Shown: positions 10,501 through 21,660, numbered from the stretch's first letter. The stretch: 64,000 nucleotides of DNA from Protopterus annectens (GCF_019279795.1 NC_056747.1:1004912432-1004976431), one strand, 5' to 3'. Notes: generated from the letters alone by a model not told the origin. Program-made: numbers and translations.

Positions 10501-11636
10501 CCCAGCTATCTGGAATTTTGTAAATAATTATATGGCATTTGTGAATATCAACATGGTTCATATGCTTGTGTTACAAATGTATTAGAACTGTATGTTATGT
10601 GTATATCAAACTGCTGGTACAGAAGTGTGTGTTGAAAAGGGTTTGTAAAGTACTGCACTTAAAAATGTAACTACAGTGTACCCTACTGGATTAGAACAGA
10701 AATGTACTTGCACTATTGTAACTGTTTAGATGCATGTGTTTTAACAATGGAAACTGGAACACAAGAGGTTAATTTCAGAAAAATAGCTGAAATTAAATTA
10801 CTTTATGACAGCAAGAGACAGGAAGTCTATACTAGGGAGCTCTCTGCATTGTCTTGAAAGAGAAATAATTACTAGGCTTGAGATGTGGAACTGTTATATT
10901 GTTTTATGACTTCCAGGATCTGCTTTAGATCTAAGAAAAGCCCTGTCTGTGCATTTTCACAGGTAGATGCTAAATGCTACCAGCTGCATCAGTGGTTGTT
11001 TTTCACCTGAGACAGAGTCAGAAGACAAGAAATTATGTCACTCTGCAAGCTATCCCAGCAGTAATATTTGAGATATTAATTTAAGAACTTTCTGAGACTG
11101 AGTTTTCTGTATTTTGTCTTTGACCTGACATGATGATTCATTCACCACACATCTGCATTGCTCTGTAAGTAAGTTAACTATGGTATAGTAATTCTCTAGA
11201 TATAGTCAGGAATATAGCAAGGCATAATTTAGATGTTTTTCTTTATTTATTTGAGACTGTCCTGCAAAGTTGTTTTAAATATTTCCTGTGATTTTGAACT
11301 CTGATTTTACTGTGATTATATATTGAGTATCTGCTTGTTCTTTTATTTTTTATTATTAAATATATTTAAACTTTTAATTGTAGCTGATATCTGTTAGGCA
11401 TATTTAAGTTCTGAGAGTACTTGCATATTAATTTGGTGACACTGTGGGGCACTCCCAATAGCCTTGCTCTTGGTCAAACTACCATTTGTATTAACAGAAA
11501 TATTACATAGTAAGATTGGACACCCTTTGTTAAGGGCCTTAAAATAGCTAATAAAGAGTTAGCTGGTGGCAGTAATAGCTACGTTATAGTCTGGGCAGAA
11601 GGGGGCATAGCTAGTAACCCTATGCCAGCCTTTCCA

Positions 11637-11691
<55 letters not shown>

Positions 11692-12019
11692 TAAAACAAA
11701 TCTCCAAGAGTGTGTGTGTGTCGGCTACTTGGGCAGGGATGTAGAGCACTGGTTGGACAAAAAGAATGCTGGAGGTCTTGGCTTGGCCACTCAACTGAGA
11801 TATCAACTCTATAGCTGTGCCAGTGGGGAGTCTTATTGGGGATCTTGAGAAAGAGGAAAAAAACAGCCTAAGACTGACTGTGGTCTCTGTGTGCTCTTAA
11901 GGGAAATTGCACTTGATGCAGAGAGCTGCATCTGGAAATACTGTGTGTGTACTTGTCATCCTCCCAATGTATGTCCCCCACTGATGCTAGTAGTGAGGAT
12001 TGAGGATCCTTGATTACTG
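10501..12019. mobile_element. Unidentified 1.5-kb insertion splitting L2-a
   Basis: The sequence separates two consecutive parts of one L2 RT and is flanked by a candidate 7-bp duplication CTGCCAG (10,494-10,500 and 12,020-12,026). It has no recognisable frame. It contains a pure GT tract at 11,639-11,688 and AT-rich DNA. I could not identify terminal repeats, so the class is unknown. Confidence 0.45.
11639..11688. repeat. (GT)n microsatellite
   Basis: A run of about 25 uninterrupted GT units. A short secondary GT tract lies near 11,710. Open frames across it on both strands are low-complexity artefacts. Confidence 0.95.
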
Positions 12020-12026
12020 CTGCCAG

Positions 12027-13080
12027 TGGTGGGACATCACACTGACTACTGCTTTGTAATACCATCCTACGTAGGTAAAAATACTAGAAAAAATATCTAC
12101 AACAAAATTACTGCTTATTTACATCAGTACCATCTTCTATCCAGAAAGCAACATGGACTCTGGTCTGGACGCAGTACCATACCATCTCTCTATTCCCTCA
12201 CAGATGATCTCCTGTCCAATATGGGCAAAGGAAACCTGACAGGAGTCATCTTTATTGACCTCTCAACAGCTTTTTATCTAACTGACCATAACTTACAGTT
12301 TAACAAATTAAATGAAACAGTCATTAGTGATGATGCAAAATCTTGGTTTGTAAACTTCCTCATCAATAGATCCTTCAAGGTGAAAACAGGTTCACCATCA
12401 CTGAAACAGCTCCTCTTATGAAAAGAGTTCCCCAATGTTCCACTTTAGCACCTCTGCTATTTTCCATATCTATCAACAAATTTCCATCTGATCAACCTCA
12501 TATACCTTTATTTCTTTATGCAGATTACATGGTCATCTATAGGTCAAACAAATCCCACTCTGTTATACAAACTCAGCTCCAAGAAGACCTCCAAACCCTC
12601 AACCAGGGGCTAATAGGCCAGAAAGTCATATCCAATCCCTCAAAAACAAAAGCAATGCTATTTGGAACCAACCAAAAAAAAAATAGCCAAAGCACACAGA
12701 TTCCTTCATATTAAAAACGTTAACAATACCACCACAGAAACTATCATATGCTTCAAATACCTTGGCATTTGGCTAGAGCAATCTCATAACTTAAAAACTA
12801 CACAATCAAAACACATGTAAAAAGATCAACAGAGTACTGTTCTGGGTGAACAAGTTATCACTTCTTCTGTCCAAGCCAGCCATATCTGCCATAGGAAAAG
12901 GAATACTCTGATCCCAACAAAAATATGGACTACCCATTATAGCTGCAACCTCAAAGAAAAATGCCACCATCTTACAAACCATCTTGAGTAAAATCTGCTG
13001 GCTTATTACTAACTCCCAAAGTAATGAACTCCATTGTCTAACTCTTGCCAAAGCTTAATCTTAATCTAAATCTTAAACAC
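12027..13080 (+). pseudogene. L2-a, right piece: RT palm and C-terminus
   Basis: Readable RT blocks are L-S-R-K-Q-H-G near 12,140, F-I-D-L-S-T-A-F near 12,250 (normally D-L-S-K-A-F), V-P-Q-C-S-T-L-A-P-L-L-F near 12,425, and Y-A-D-Y-M-V-I-Y near 12,520, where the catalytic Y-A-D-D has lost its second Asp. Further downstream F-K-Y-L-G-I-W-L near 12,755 marks the thumb. The frame breaks at 12,418 and after 12,714. Motif spelling fits the L2 clade. No 3' tail was identified. Confidence 0.75.
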
Positions 13081-13289
13081 TTGAACTGTTGTGCAATGTG
13101 GATGTCATGATAGGCACCCCTTTAATCCATCTTTGCCATGAAAGCTAGAGGGTGGGATCAGAGATACTGAAGAGATAACATTTTGAACTAAATAATCTTG
13201 ACACAAAGGTTTTGAATAGAAAGATCCAGTATAGACCTGCAGGATCCTTCTGTTTTGGGAACTAGAAACAAATTTTTAACATTTTTTTT

Positions 13290-14640
13290 CACTTACATAC
13301 ATATGCTTTCTATCTTTATAACAATTGTCATTCAGTCCAACATTACATAAATTGCTCAGTTCCTGCATTCCCTTAAAGCTCACTCCTCCTGCTCTTGAGC
13401 ATTATTTTTAATGTGCTGTTCCTGCTAATTCCATGTTTTGCTTTATAATTTGCTCCTTCCATTTTCTAAAGATCCCACTTCCAATTCTTTCATCTCTAAC
13501 AATATTCAATACTACAAGTACAACTGGTTCAGATTTTGATTTCCATTTTCTAGTAATTGCTATTTTTTGGCAGCCAATAAAATTATTTTATTTGTTTTAC
13601 ATTTGTTTACCAGGTAAGTCCAACTTGGAACAAGCCAATTTTCAGCCGATACCCAGTGAGAAATGCTCCAGGCGCATGTCTTTGTAATGTGGGAAGAAAC
13701 CAGAGCACCCGGAGGAAACCCACACCAACACAGAGAAGACATGCAGACTCCACACAGAAGGTACCCCAGCCAAGAATCAAATTGAAGAACCTTGTGCTGT
13801 GAGGTGACAACATTAACCAATGCACTGTCCATTTAAACATAATAAAGCCTTACTATGCATCAGCAATTCAGGTCCTGTATCCCACCTCTAAAGAATAATT
13901 TCCGTAGATACACTCATTTTCTCCCCCTAATATTTCTGACAGAGTACCCTGCAGGGAATTTTTAAAACCTGCCAACTCATTACTGTCCCACAAAACATGT
14001 CACCATTTACTTCTTTCTTCCCTGTCACACCTCCAACATTTGCCAGCTACCTGAGGAAAAATTCTTTGAAGTCTGATTGGGGTATAATACTAACCATGCA
14101 AACACTTCCAAGCAAACATCCTAAACCTTCTGGACTATGTTAGGTATTTGGTAGTCATACATATTGTTCCCTTGTAAATTGCTTTTCTAGCCTCTCTTCC
14201 CAATTTTTTCTAACTTCCTCTGATTGATTCTTATAGTTATCATGTAATATTTAATATACCCTACCAACCATTCCTTTTTTAAAAACAGCTTTTGTTCCAG
14301 ATTTGACTAAAAACTCTACCAGGGTAGGTCATTCACTTAGGAGTCTCCTATCCCTTTCTGTTTCCTTATATTCTAGTATCAATCAGTGGTAGGAAAACCT
14401 ATCTCTAACCGGCAGTCCAAACCTCCTCTTGGCCTTATCCCACTCTATTACCTTTCCTTCTCTAGTTATTTGCTACCAACACCTAAGTTCCTTTGCCAGT
14501 TTTCTCCAGTAAATTCCAGACACCTCTTACCTATTCTTTGTACCCCTATTTGCAATCATCCATATTAATAAAATCTCTTTCCTCCATTCCCATGTTGGTT
14601 TAGTTCTCAGAATACTTTCTGCAACTTTATGAAGATAGTA
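13290..14640 (-). mobile_element. L1-clade LINE, C-terminal part (antisense), split by a SINE
   Basis: Read antisense, about 14,110-13,980 gives Y-T-P-I-R-L, then C-W-R-C-D-R-E followed by a degraded H-V-L-W-D. This is the W-Y-x-T-P-x-R-L/C-W-R-C-G/H-x-W-W zinc-knuckle-like end of L1 ORF2. Beyond the SINE, 13,560-13,430 reads K-I-A-I-T-R-K-W, matching the terminal A-K-K-A-I-T-R-x-W block. The pieces at 15,422-15,775 and 18,926-19,200 are upstream parts of the same copy. All frames are broken. Confidence 0.7.
13573..13845 (-). mobile_element. tRNA-headed SINE with the widespread vertebrate GGTTTCCTCC-type core
   Basis: Antisense, it begins with a decayed tRNA-like head (CAGTGCATTGGTTAA for the A box, TTTGATTCTTGG for the B box). 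The core follows with TGTGGAGTCTGCATGT and GGGTTTCCTCCGGGTGCTC, a sequence I recognise from common fish and shark SINEs such as HE1-like families. The tail ends in an A/T-rich AAATAAAATAA motif. It lies inside the L1 C-terminus. The exact family name is not assigned. Confidence 0.7.
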
Positions 14641-14851
14641 ATATGTATAGTTGCCATATCTCTCAACTGTACAGATTTTCTCAGAATGTCCAGATTTTTG
14701 CCTCAGATTTTGGCCCGTTTTTCATAAAATTAAAATTCATTATAGACTGGCATTAGAAAATAATGACAGACATTTGCGCTTCATATCCTTCAGAAAATTC
14801 ATGCTAATGCAAAACCTGTTATTCTATCAATGTTCTAAGCTTGTAAGAGCA

Positions 14852-15390
14852 AACCAAGAAATACCAGGCACTCAAAATGACCAAGAAATGCAAAAACGAG
14901 CAGTGTGGATGAAAGGAAAATGCCTGAGAAGTTAATTCCACATCGATTTAATCCACAATCACGTAGCAAACAAAACATAAACGCTCTTTACAAACACTGC
15001 GTTTTCGTCCACTCAAGCTGTTGGACTTCATCAGATAAACACATTTCCATTAATTAGACTTGCTTATAAATGTATTTGAAAGCTGGATCACCCTATAATT
15101 TTGAAGTGCATCTTACGTTATCAAATCAGATTAGGCTCATCTCATAAATATTCAATTACATTAATAAAACATTTTTGAAACATCTAAAATACCAAGTACC
15201 TTATATATTAGTTACTTAAAATTTCTTCATTCTTTATAAATATTTGTACATAAAAATATATTAACAATTGCATAACTTTAATAAATATATTACTACTGAA
15301 AAAATTGATAAAAAATACAATGATTAAAATTCAGTCACATATGTAAAACTTTCATTGTTTCAATAAATAAATGGAGACTTAATGCCCTCT
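14852..15390 (-). mobile_element. PLE-4: 539-bp Penelope-like terminal fragment
   Basis: The segment is bounded by a perfect 14-bp direct repeat AGCTTGTAAGAGCA (14,838-14,851 and 15,391-15,404), a clear target-site duplication. It has no coding region but holds a hammerhead-like core near one end, like the ends of the coding PLEs in this window. It is therefore best read as a severely truncated or non-autonomous PLE inserted antisense. Confidence 0.65.
14972..15042 (-). ncRNA. Hammerhead-ribozyme-like motif of PLE-4
   Basis: On the minus strand, CTGATGA (15,028-15,034) is followed by a stem II candidate GTCC/GGAC and then GAAA (15,003-15,006). It continues into a 5-bp stem III (AACGC with GCGTT, 14,999-15,003 and 14,980-14,984) followed by T. 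Bases flanking the core can form about three stem I pairs. This matches the conserved type I hammerhead layout (CUGANGA, stem II, GAAA, stem III, UH). PLE terminal repeats are known to carry such ribozymes. Activity is untested. Confidence 0.6.
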
Positions 15391-15421
15391 AGCTTGTAAG
15401 AGCACTATTCAAAAAATGTAC

Positions 15422-15775
15422 CTATTTGTGGGTCTTTGTTCCACTTTTTTTTATGGCTTTGTCCAGATTTCTTTCACTAAGAGGTTGAGAGGTTTGATAG
15501 TTGCTATTATTCTCGGTAGGGATCTGCATCCAAAATCCTATTCTCTCCACATTTTTTGATCCCCACCACCAGTTAATCATCATCCCTTTCCACTTCAAAT
15601 TATAATCCTCTGCTTGTGATATGCATATGAGCCTTAACTGCATACCTTTAAAGTATCCATGTAAAATAAGGAAATCCTAAACCACCTTGTTCTTTTGGGA
15701 GGATCAGCTCATCCCACTAAACTCTTCTCCTCCGAGATAAATTCCTTCAGCTCTTTATTAATTATTATTAACAAG
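15422..15775 (-). pseudogene. L1-clade LINE, middle fragment
   Basis: Antisense translation gives L-I-L-P-K-E-Q-G-G-L-G-F-P near 15,700-15,670, the highly conserved L1 ORF2 block (G-G-L-G-L-P-N), then an A-Q-L-R-type segment and N-W-W-W-G. The upstream piece continues beyond the RTE insertion at 18,926. One frameshift lies before the GGLGFP block. Confidence 0.7.
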
Positions 15776-15807
15776 TTTTCCTCTTCTTCTTCTTTCGGCT
15801 GCTCCCA

Positions 15808-18604
15808 TCAGGGGTCACCACAGCAGATCAACTGTTTCCATTTCTTCCTGTCCTCTGCATCTTGCTCTATCACACCAACCACCTCCATGTCCTCTCTCAC
15901 CACATCCATAAACCTTATCTTAGACCTTCCTCTTTTCCTGTTACCTGGCAGCTTCATCCTTAGCATCTTTTTCCCAATATACTCTGCATCCCTCCTCAGC
16001 ACATGTCCAATCCAACATAATTTTGCCTCTCTGGCTTTGTTGCCAAACCTTCCAACCTGGGCTGACCCTCTAATATACTTATTCCTAATCCTGTCCATCC
16101 TCATCACACCCAGTGCAAATCTTAACATCTTCAACTCTGCCATGTCAAGCTCTGACTCCTGCCTTTTTGTCAATGCCACTGTCTCCAACCCATATAACAT
16201 AGCTGGTCTCCCTACCCTCTTGTAAACCTTCCCTTTCACTCTTACTGGTACTCGTCTGTCACAAATCACTTCTGACATTCTTCTCCACCCTGCCTGTACT
16301 CTCTTCCACACTTACCATTACTCTGAACTGCTGATCCCAGGTATTTAAACTCATCCACCTTCACCACTCTAATCCCTGCATCCTCACCATTCCTCTATCC
16401 TCCCTCTCATTCACACACATATATTCTGTCTTAGTCCTGCTGACCTTCATTTCTCTTCTCTCTAGAGCATATCTCCACCTCTCCAGGGTCTCCTCCACCT
16501 GTTCCCTACTCTCACTACAGATCACAATGTCATCTGCAAACATCATAGTCCACGGGGACTGCTGTCTGATCTTGTCTGTCAACCTGTCCATCACCATTAC
16601 AAATAAGAAAGGGCTCAGAGCTGAACCTTGATGTAATCCCACCTCCACCTTAAATGCATCCGTCACCCCCACCGCAGACCTTACCGCTGTCACACTACTC
16701 TCGTACATATCCTGTACTACTCTTACATACTTCTCTGACACTCCCAGCTTCCTCATACAATACCACAACTCCTCTCTAGGCACCCTGTCATATGCTTTCT
16801 TTAAATCCACAAAGACACAATGCAATTCCTTCTGACATTCTCTGTACTTCTCCATCAACACTCTCAAAGCAAACATAGCATCTGTAGTGCTCTTTCCTGG
16901 CATGAAACCATACTGCTGATCACTAATCATCACCTCCCCTCTTAACCTACCTTCCACTACTCTTTCCCATAACTTCATGCTGTGACTGATCAATTTAATC
17001 GCTCTGTAGTTACTACAGCTCTGCACATCACCCTTATTCTTAAAAATCGGTACCAAAACACTTTTTCTCCATTCCTCAGGCATCTTCTCAGCTTCCAAGA
17101 TTTCATTAAACAATCTAGTTAAAAACTCCACTGCCATTTCACCTAAACACCTCCATGCTTCCACAGGTATGTCATCTGGACCGACAGCCTTTCCGTTCTT
17201 CATCCTCTTCATAGCTATCCTTACTTCCTCCTTGCTAATCCATTGCACTTCATGATTTACTATCTGCACATCATCCAACCTTCTCTCCCTCTCATTCTCT
17301 TCATTCATCAGCCCCTCAAAGTACTCTATCCATCTGCTCAACACACTCTCCTCGCTTGTGAGTACGTTTCCTCCATTATCCTTTATCACCCATACCTGCT
17401 GCACATCTTTACTAGCTCGGTCCCTCTGTCTAGCCAATCGGTACAGATCCTTTTCTCCCTCCTTAGTGTCCAACCTTTTATACAACCTATCATATGCCTT
17501 ATCCTTAGCCTTCGCCACCTCTCTCTTTGCCATGCACCTCATCTCCTTATACTCTTGTCTACTTTCTTCATCGCTCTGACAATCCCACTTCTTCTTCGCA
17601 AACCTCTTTCTCTGTATATTCTCCTGTACTTCTTCATTCCACCACCAGGTCTCCTTGTCCTCCTTCCTCTTTCCAGATGTCACACCAAGCACCTTTCTAG
17701 CCATCTCTCTTACTAGCTCTGCTGTAGTTACCCAGCTATTCGGTAACTCTTCACTGCCACCCAGTGCCTGTCTTAACTCTTCCCTGAACATCACCTCATA
17801 ATTACCATTTTTCAATTTTCACCATTTGATCATTGGTGCTGCCCTCACACTCATCCTCCTCTTCTTGATCAGCAATGTCATCCTACAAACCACCATCCTA
17901 TGCTACCTAACTACACTTTCTCTAGCCACCACTTTACAGTCTCCAGTCTCCTTCAGACTGGCCCTTCTACATAAGATATAATCCACCTGTGTGCATCTTC
18001 CTCCACTCTTGTATGTCACCCTATGCTCCTCCCTCTCGTTAAAATACGTATTTAACACAGCCATGTCCATCCTTTTCGCAAAATTCACTAACATCTCACC
18101 TTCTGCATTCCTTTGCTTAACACCATACCTACCAATCACTTCCTCATCCCCTCTGTTCCCTTCACCAACATGCCCATTGAAATCTGCTCCAATCACCAGT
18201 CTCTCACCCTTGGGTACAGTCATCACCACTTCATCCAACTCACTCCAGAATTTTTCTTTCTCATCCATCGCACACCCAACTTGTGGAGCATATGCACTAA
18301 CAACATTCATCATTACACCATCAAGTTCCAGCTTCATAAACATCACTGTATCCGACACTCTTTTCATCTCCAAAACACTCTTAGCATACTGTTCCTTCAG
18401 GATAATGCATATGCCATTTCTCCTCCCATCCATACCATGATAAAACAATTTGAACCTGCCTCTGATACACCTAGCCATGGTCCCCTTCCATCTGGTCTCT
18501 TGCACACACAATATACCAACTTTCCTTCGGTCCATCTTATCGGCTAGCTCTCTCCCTATACCAGTCATACTGCCAACATTCAAAGTTCTGGCCTTCACTA
18601 TCAC
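15808..18604 (-). pseudogene. RTE ORF2: AP endonuclease-reverse transcriptase, broken by two stops and one frameshift
   Basis: Endonuclease (18,604-17,903): N-V-G-S-M-T-G, Q-E-T-R-W-K-G (metal-binding Glu), S-A-Y-A-P-Q, G-A-D-F-N-G-H-V-G and T-Q-V-D-Y. A TAG at 17,900-17,902 precedes the conserved H-R-M-V-V. A TGA at 17,819-17,821 replaces a Trp codon of the expected K-W-W. The RT then runs to 16,361: W-W-W-N linker, G-P-D-D-I-P-V-E near 17,180, Q-Y-G-F, D-L-K-K-A-Y-D near 16,790, Q-G-S-A-L-S-P near 16,620, and M-F-A-D-D-I-V near 16,530 with the catalytic Asp pair intact. A frame change between 16,360 and 16,311 leads into the C-terminal R-R-D/G-H-V-L-R-R tail. Both stops are single substitutions. 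Confidence 0.9.
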
Positions 18605-18925
18605 AGTCCTAGCCTTTACCTGCCTTCGGCCATGCCTTCCACCTCTTCTCCTCCTTCAGCCAACAGTAGCCTAATTTCCGCCAGCACCCTGTTGGCAAAC
18701 AGTACTGGTGGCGGTCGTTGTTAACCCGGGCCTCGACTGATCCGGTATGTATATGTATACTTTTGTCTGCATGTATGATTTGGCAAAATTTTATGCTGGA
18801 TGCCCTTCCTGACGCAACCCTCCCCATTTATCCGGGCCTGGGACCAGCACAAAGAAATGCACTGGCTTGTGCATCCCCAGTGGCTGGGTTATCCACAAGT
18901 TTTCCTCTGGTTGATAAAATATGCC
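18605..18925 (-). other. RTE 5' region
   Basis: This sequence lies upstream of the RTE endonuclease start and downstream of the resumed L1. No complete frame is seen. The boundary with the L1 near 18,925 is inferred from where L1 coding similarity restarts. Confidence 0.5.
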
Positions 18926-19200
18926 TGACCTATATATAAAACTAAAGGGACTAAAAACATTCATTTTCGCTGCTTCTATCTTACTATCCATATCCATAAA
19001 CAAGAGCTACCAGTTTCTCAGTTTTTATTTTATCTTTTGTTTAGTCTCTTCCTACATAGCCTTAGCTGCCATAACAGAAACCTTTTTAATCCAAACTCCT
19101 AAATACCTCACCTTATTTTGTCCACATAAAAATGGGTATTGCTGAATCAATTCATGTGTGGGTACATAAAATAAAGACTATAGACATAAATTATTTTTAT
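18926..19200 (-). pseudogene. L1-clade LINE, RT thumb fragment
   Basis: Antisense translation near 19,105-19,085 gives Y-L-G-V-W-I, and near 18,975-18,935 A-A-K-M-N-V-F-S-P-F-S-F-I-Y. These correspond to the L1 blocks Y-L-G-I-x-I and x-x-K-M-N-x-L-P-x-x-L-x-L-F just before the G-G-L-G-x-P block found at 15,690. The order and orientation show that the RTE inserted between them. Confidence 0.65.
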
Positions 19201-19559
19201 TGATTTTATATCCCAAAATGACTTGAAACTGTCTCAAAATGTTCCACAACACGAAAATATCCTTTTTTAGATATATCAAGTACAAAATAATGGGAAAGCA
19301 CATTTCTGTAAACCTTAGCTATATGGGTTATAACCTGTTAAGGGTATAACAGCAGGTCAGCTTCATAAGCTTCTGGGCACTTGAAACATGGCCAAACCTT
19401 CAGTTAGCTCAAGCTGAGATGACCAAAAAGACAGGTTTGGGCACCAAGCCTTTCAGAACTTTCATGCCAACAGACAGAAGGAGGCTGAGCCCTGAAAGGG
19501 CAATGCTAGGATAAAAAAAAAATAAGTAACCACACCCTGGCATAAACAACACACCAATA
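19201..19559. other. Unassigned spacer
   Basis: There is no recognisable gene, RNA or repeat. A poly-A-like run occurs near 19,514-19,523. It may be L1 upstream sequence or older DNA. Confidence 0.4.
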
Positions 19560-20827
19560 ACTCAGCGGATGGAGGGAGAGAGCAGCTACTGCAGCAGTGA
19601 TCATTTGAACATCTATTATTATGGTAAGTTTGCTTAATCATCTATACTATGTTCACCATATTGATAACTGCTCTTGTAGCCCCTTAGCTATATTGGTAGA
19701 TTACCCTAGCTTGCTACATTTAGGAGGTGAAAATGGAAGGGTCCAGCAGCCCCTGGAGAATGGTCCTAGCACAGCTTGATCTGGACTTATAGATGGAATT
19801 GAGCTTGTAATACCTTATAAATACATTTATAAAGGACCAATTTGATACTTCTAGAGTACTTCTATAATTCAACCCTTTCCAAAAAGCCATAGATGAAGCC
19901 AAGGCTCTGGTAGACTGGCCCTTCGCTTTGCCTGGAATAGTTTTGCTGTGGTGAGAATAACAAAAGGTAATAGGGTGAGACAACCCATTTGGAAATAGTC
20001 TGTTTTGACTGAGGTTGCCCTTTCTTCTTACTTTCACAAGAAATAAACAACTGATTTGAAGATCTGAAAGATTTAGTTCTGGCAAGATAGCACCCGAGTT
20101 GTCTGTGGACATCCAAAGTACAGAGTATCCTTTCTCCCTCATTTTTAGGTTCAATAAAGAAAATGGGGAGATGGATAGTTTAGCTTAAAGTAAACTCAGA
20201 CACAACTTTAGGAATAAAAGGATTAGTTCTGGGAAAAAAAACTGCCTCTTCGGAAAATGAGATAGGGTTGACTCACCATACGAGCTTTCAATACAGATAC
20301 TCTTCTTGCAAAGGTCAGAGCAATCAGTAAAATAGATTTCTGTGTTAAGAACCTCAAGTTAGCCAGATTATAGCTGAATCAAATGAAGCAAATGTTAGCT
20401 TCCTCAACACAAAATGAAGATCCCAAGTAGGGGCTACCACATTTCTTGAAGGACTCTATGCAAAACCCCTTTCCAAAACTTTTTGACGTGAGACTGCATT
20501 GAAACATGAGAATTCATGGGCAAACATGAAGAAATGGCCCATAAATAAACCTTGATGAAGGAGTAAAAAAAGGTCATTGGATAGTAACTCCCACAAATAT
20601 TGTATAAAAAGAGAACAACTACTCTGAATAGGTGCTATTTAAGTTGTTGGCACCAACTAAAAAAACCTTTTCCATTTGCTAATACATAATTTTCTATAAT
20701 AGCAGGCTTTCTTGCCTGCATTAGTGTCTGTGTACATCATCAGTAAACAGATGCCTAAAGGTAATTAAAACCCTATCATCCAGGCAGTCAGTTGAAGTTG
20801 ACTGGGGTTGGGGTGCATCAAACACCC
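19560..20827 (-). mobile_element. DIRS-B, left part
   Basis: It is collinear with DIRS-A (2,439-3,074 then 8,041 onward) but without the CR1-b and MITE-3 insertions. It thus represents the uninterrupted arrangement. Decayed recombinase-like sequence lies at 20,570-20,690. The element resumes at 24,585 after PLE-3, matching DIRS-A around 8,945-9,110. Confidence 0.65.
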
Positions 20828-21189
20828 ATGAATACAAAACACACAAAAAACAAAGACTCTCAAAAGTAAAGTGCAAACAAACTTTACTGGTGTCTCCTGG
20901 TACCTCGGCTAAAAAGCCTTCAAGGGATACGTTGTTACACCAACACATTATGTATAATGAATCACATGATGTTAACCAATTATACACATTGCACAAACTC
21001 TTTTCATTTAAAGTGACTTCGAACCATTAAAAAAATGCTTGTAAACTCATTTCCCAGTTACATTTTTTATACACTATATTGACTATAATTTAAAGTCAAT
21101 ATGTATGTTTTATATTTAACCTACATGCTTCAAATCGGACAAACCCATGTGAAAACAAAATTAAAGTCTGATTTACTTTATCAACATCA

Positions 21190-21660
21190 AGTTCCCATAT
21201 TAATATTTACCTCCAGGTTAAGACCTGAAGGAAATAAAGTGTTGTAATTAATGATAAACCTGGTTTCCAAGGCTAACAATTTTCTATGGTGAGTTTCCCC
21301 ATGTTGATGTGAAGGCATTGCCAACACACTGAAGAATAAGGAAGAATCTGAGCCTGCATGATATGAACAGAAATGATGTGTCACTGGACTATCTAATCTC
21401 CTATGTCTGATGTCCCCCATATGCTCCAAAATATGTTTTTTAACTTGTCTCTTAGTTTGTCCAATATACCATTTCTTAGGTGAACAATCATAACCCAGGA
21501 TATAAACAACTCCACTTGATTGACAAGAAAACCTCTGTGTAGCCTTATAAATTCTCTCATTAATGCTACAGCCATGTAAATTTCTAACTTTTCAGTATAC
21601 CTTACATCTACGACAGGGATGGCATCCCACCTGACCATCTATCTTGTCCAGCTTCCTATT
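21190..21660 (-). pseudogene. PLE-3 GIY-YIG endonuclease domain
   Basis: The antisense frames together give a Cys-rich linker (C-H-P-C-R-R-C), then V-V-Y-I-L-G-Y-D-C, K-K-W-Y-I-G-Q-T-K-R-Q-V and I-L-E-H-M-G-D-I-R. The V-Y-I/Y-I-G pair followed by Q-T-x-R is the GIY-YIG core with its downstream Arg. The conserved Glu lies in the E-H motif. PLEs use this nuclease to cut the target. A frameshift separates the Cys-rich linker from the core. Confidence 0.8.

Larger units (their letters stand above)
14645..15421. repeat. Small dispersed repeat with ATCTCTCAAC-type end, interrupted by a PLE fragment
   Basis: The left end ATATCTCTCAACTGTAC and the block ATGCTAATGCAAAACC...TTCTATCA are shared, in reverse orientation, with 46,330-46,480, which ends in GTTGAGAGGTAT. 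Together the two copies suggest a short element with inverted termini (ATACCTCTCAAC). It appears to sit inside the L1 and is itself interrupted by the insertion at 14,852-15,390. Confidence 0.5.
15776..18925 (-). mobile_element. RTE-clade LINE, nearly full length
   Basis: Read antisense it has a short 5' region, an AP endonuclease, a long linker, an RT and a C-terminal tail. It ends at the left in a very short 3' UTR with GAAGAAGAAGA-type trinucleotides. The tiny 3' UTR and trinucleotide tail fit RTE elements, as do the N-V-G-S-M-T-G start and F-A-D-D-I-V RT. It separates two parts of the L1. With only two stops and one frame break over 2.8 kb it is among the youngest insertions in the window. 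Confidence 0.85.

Noticed and set aside
10575-11460. Solo LTR (TG start, TTGGTGACA end with possible primer-binding site)
   Set aside because: No paired LTR, no consistent TG...CA termini and no target duplication at those points. The larger 10,501-12,019 insertion explains the boundaries better.
17243-17716. 157-codon plus-strand frame opposite the RTE RT
   Set aside because: It is the complementary shadow of a well-supported RT coding strand, rich in Leu/Ile/Ser as expected from antisense of a charged protein.
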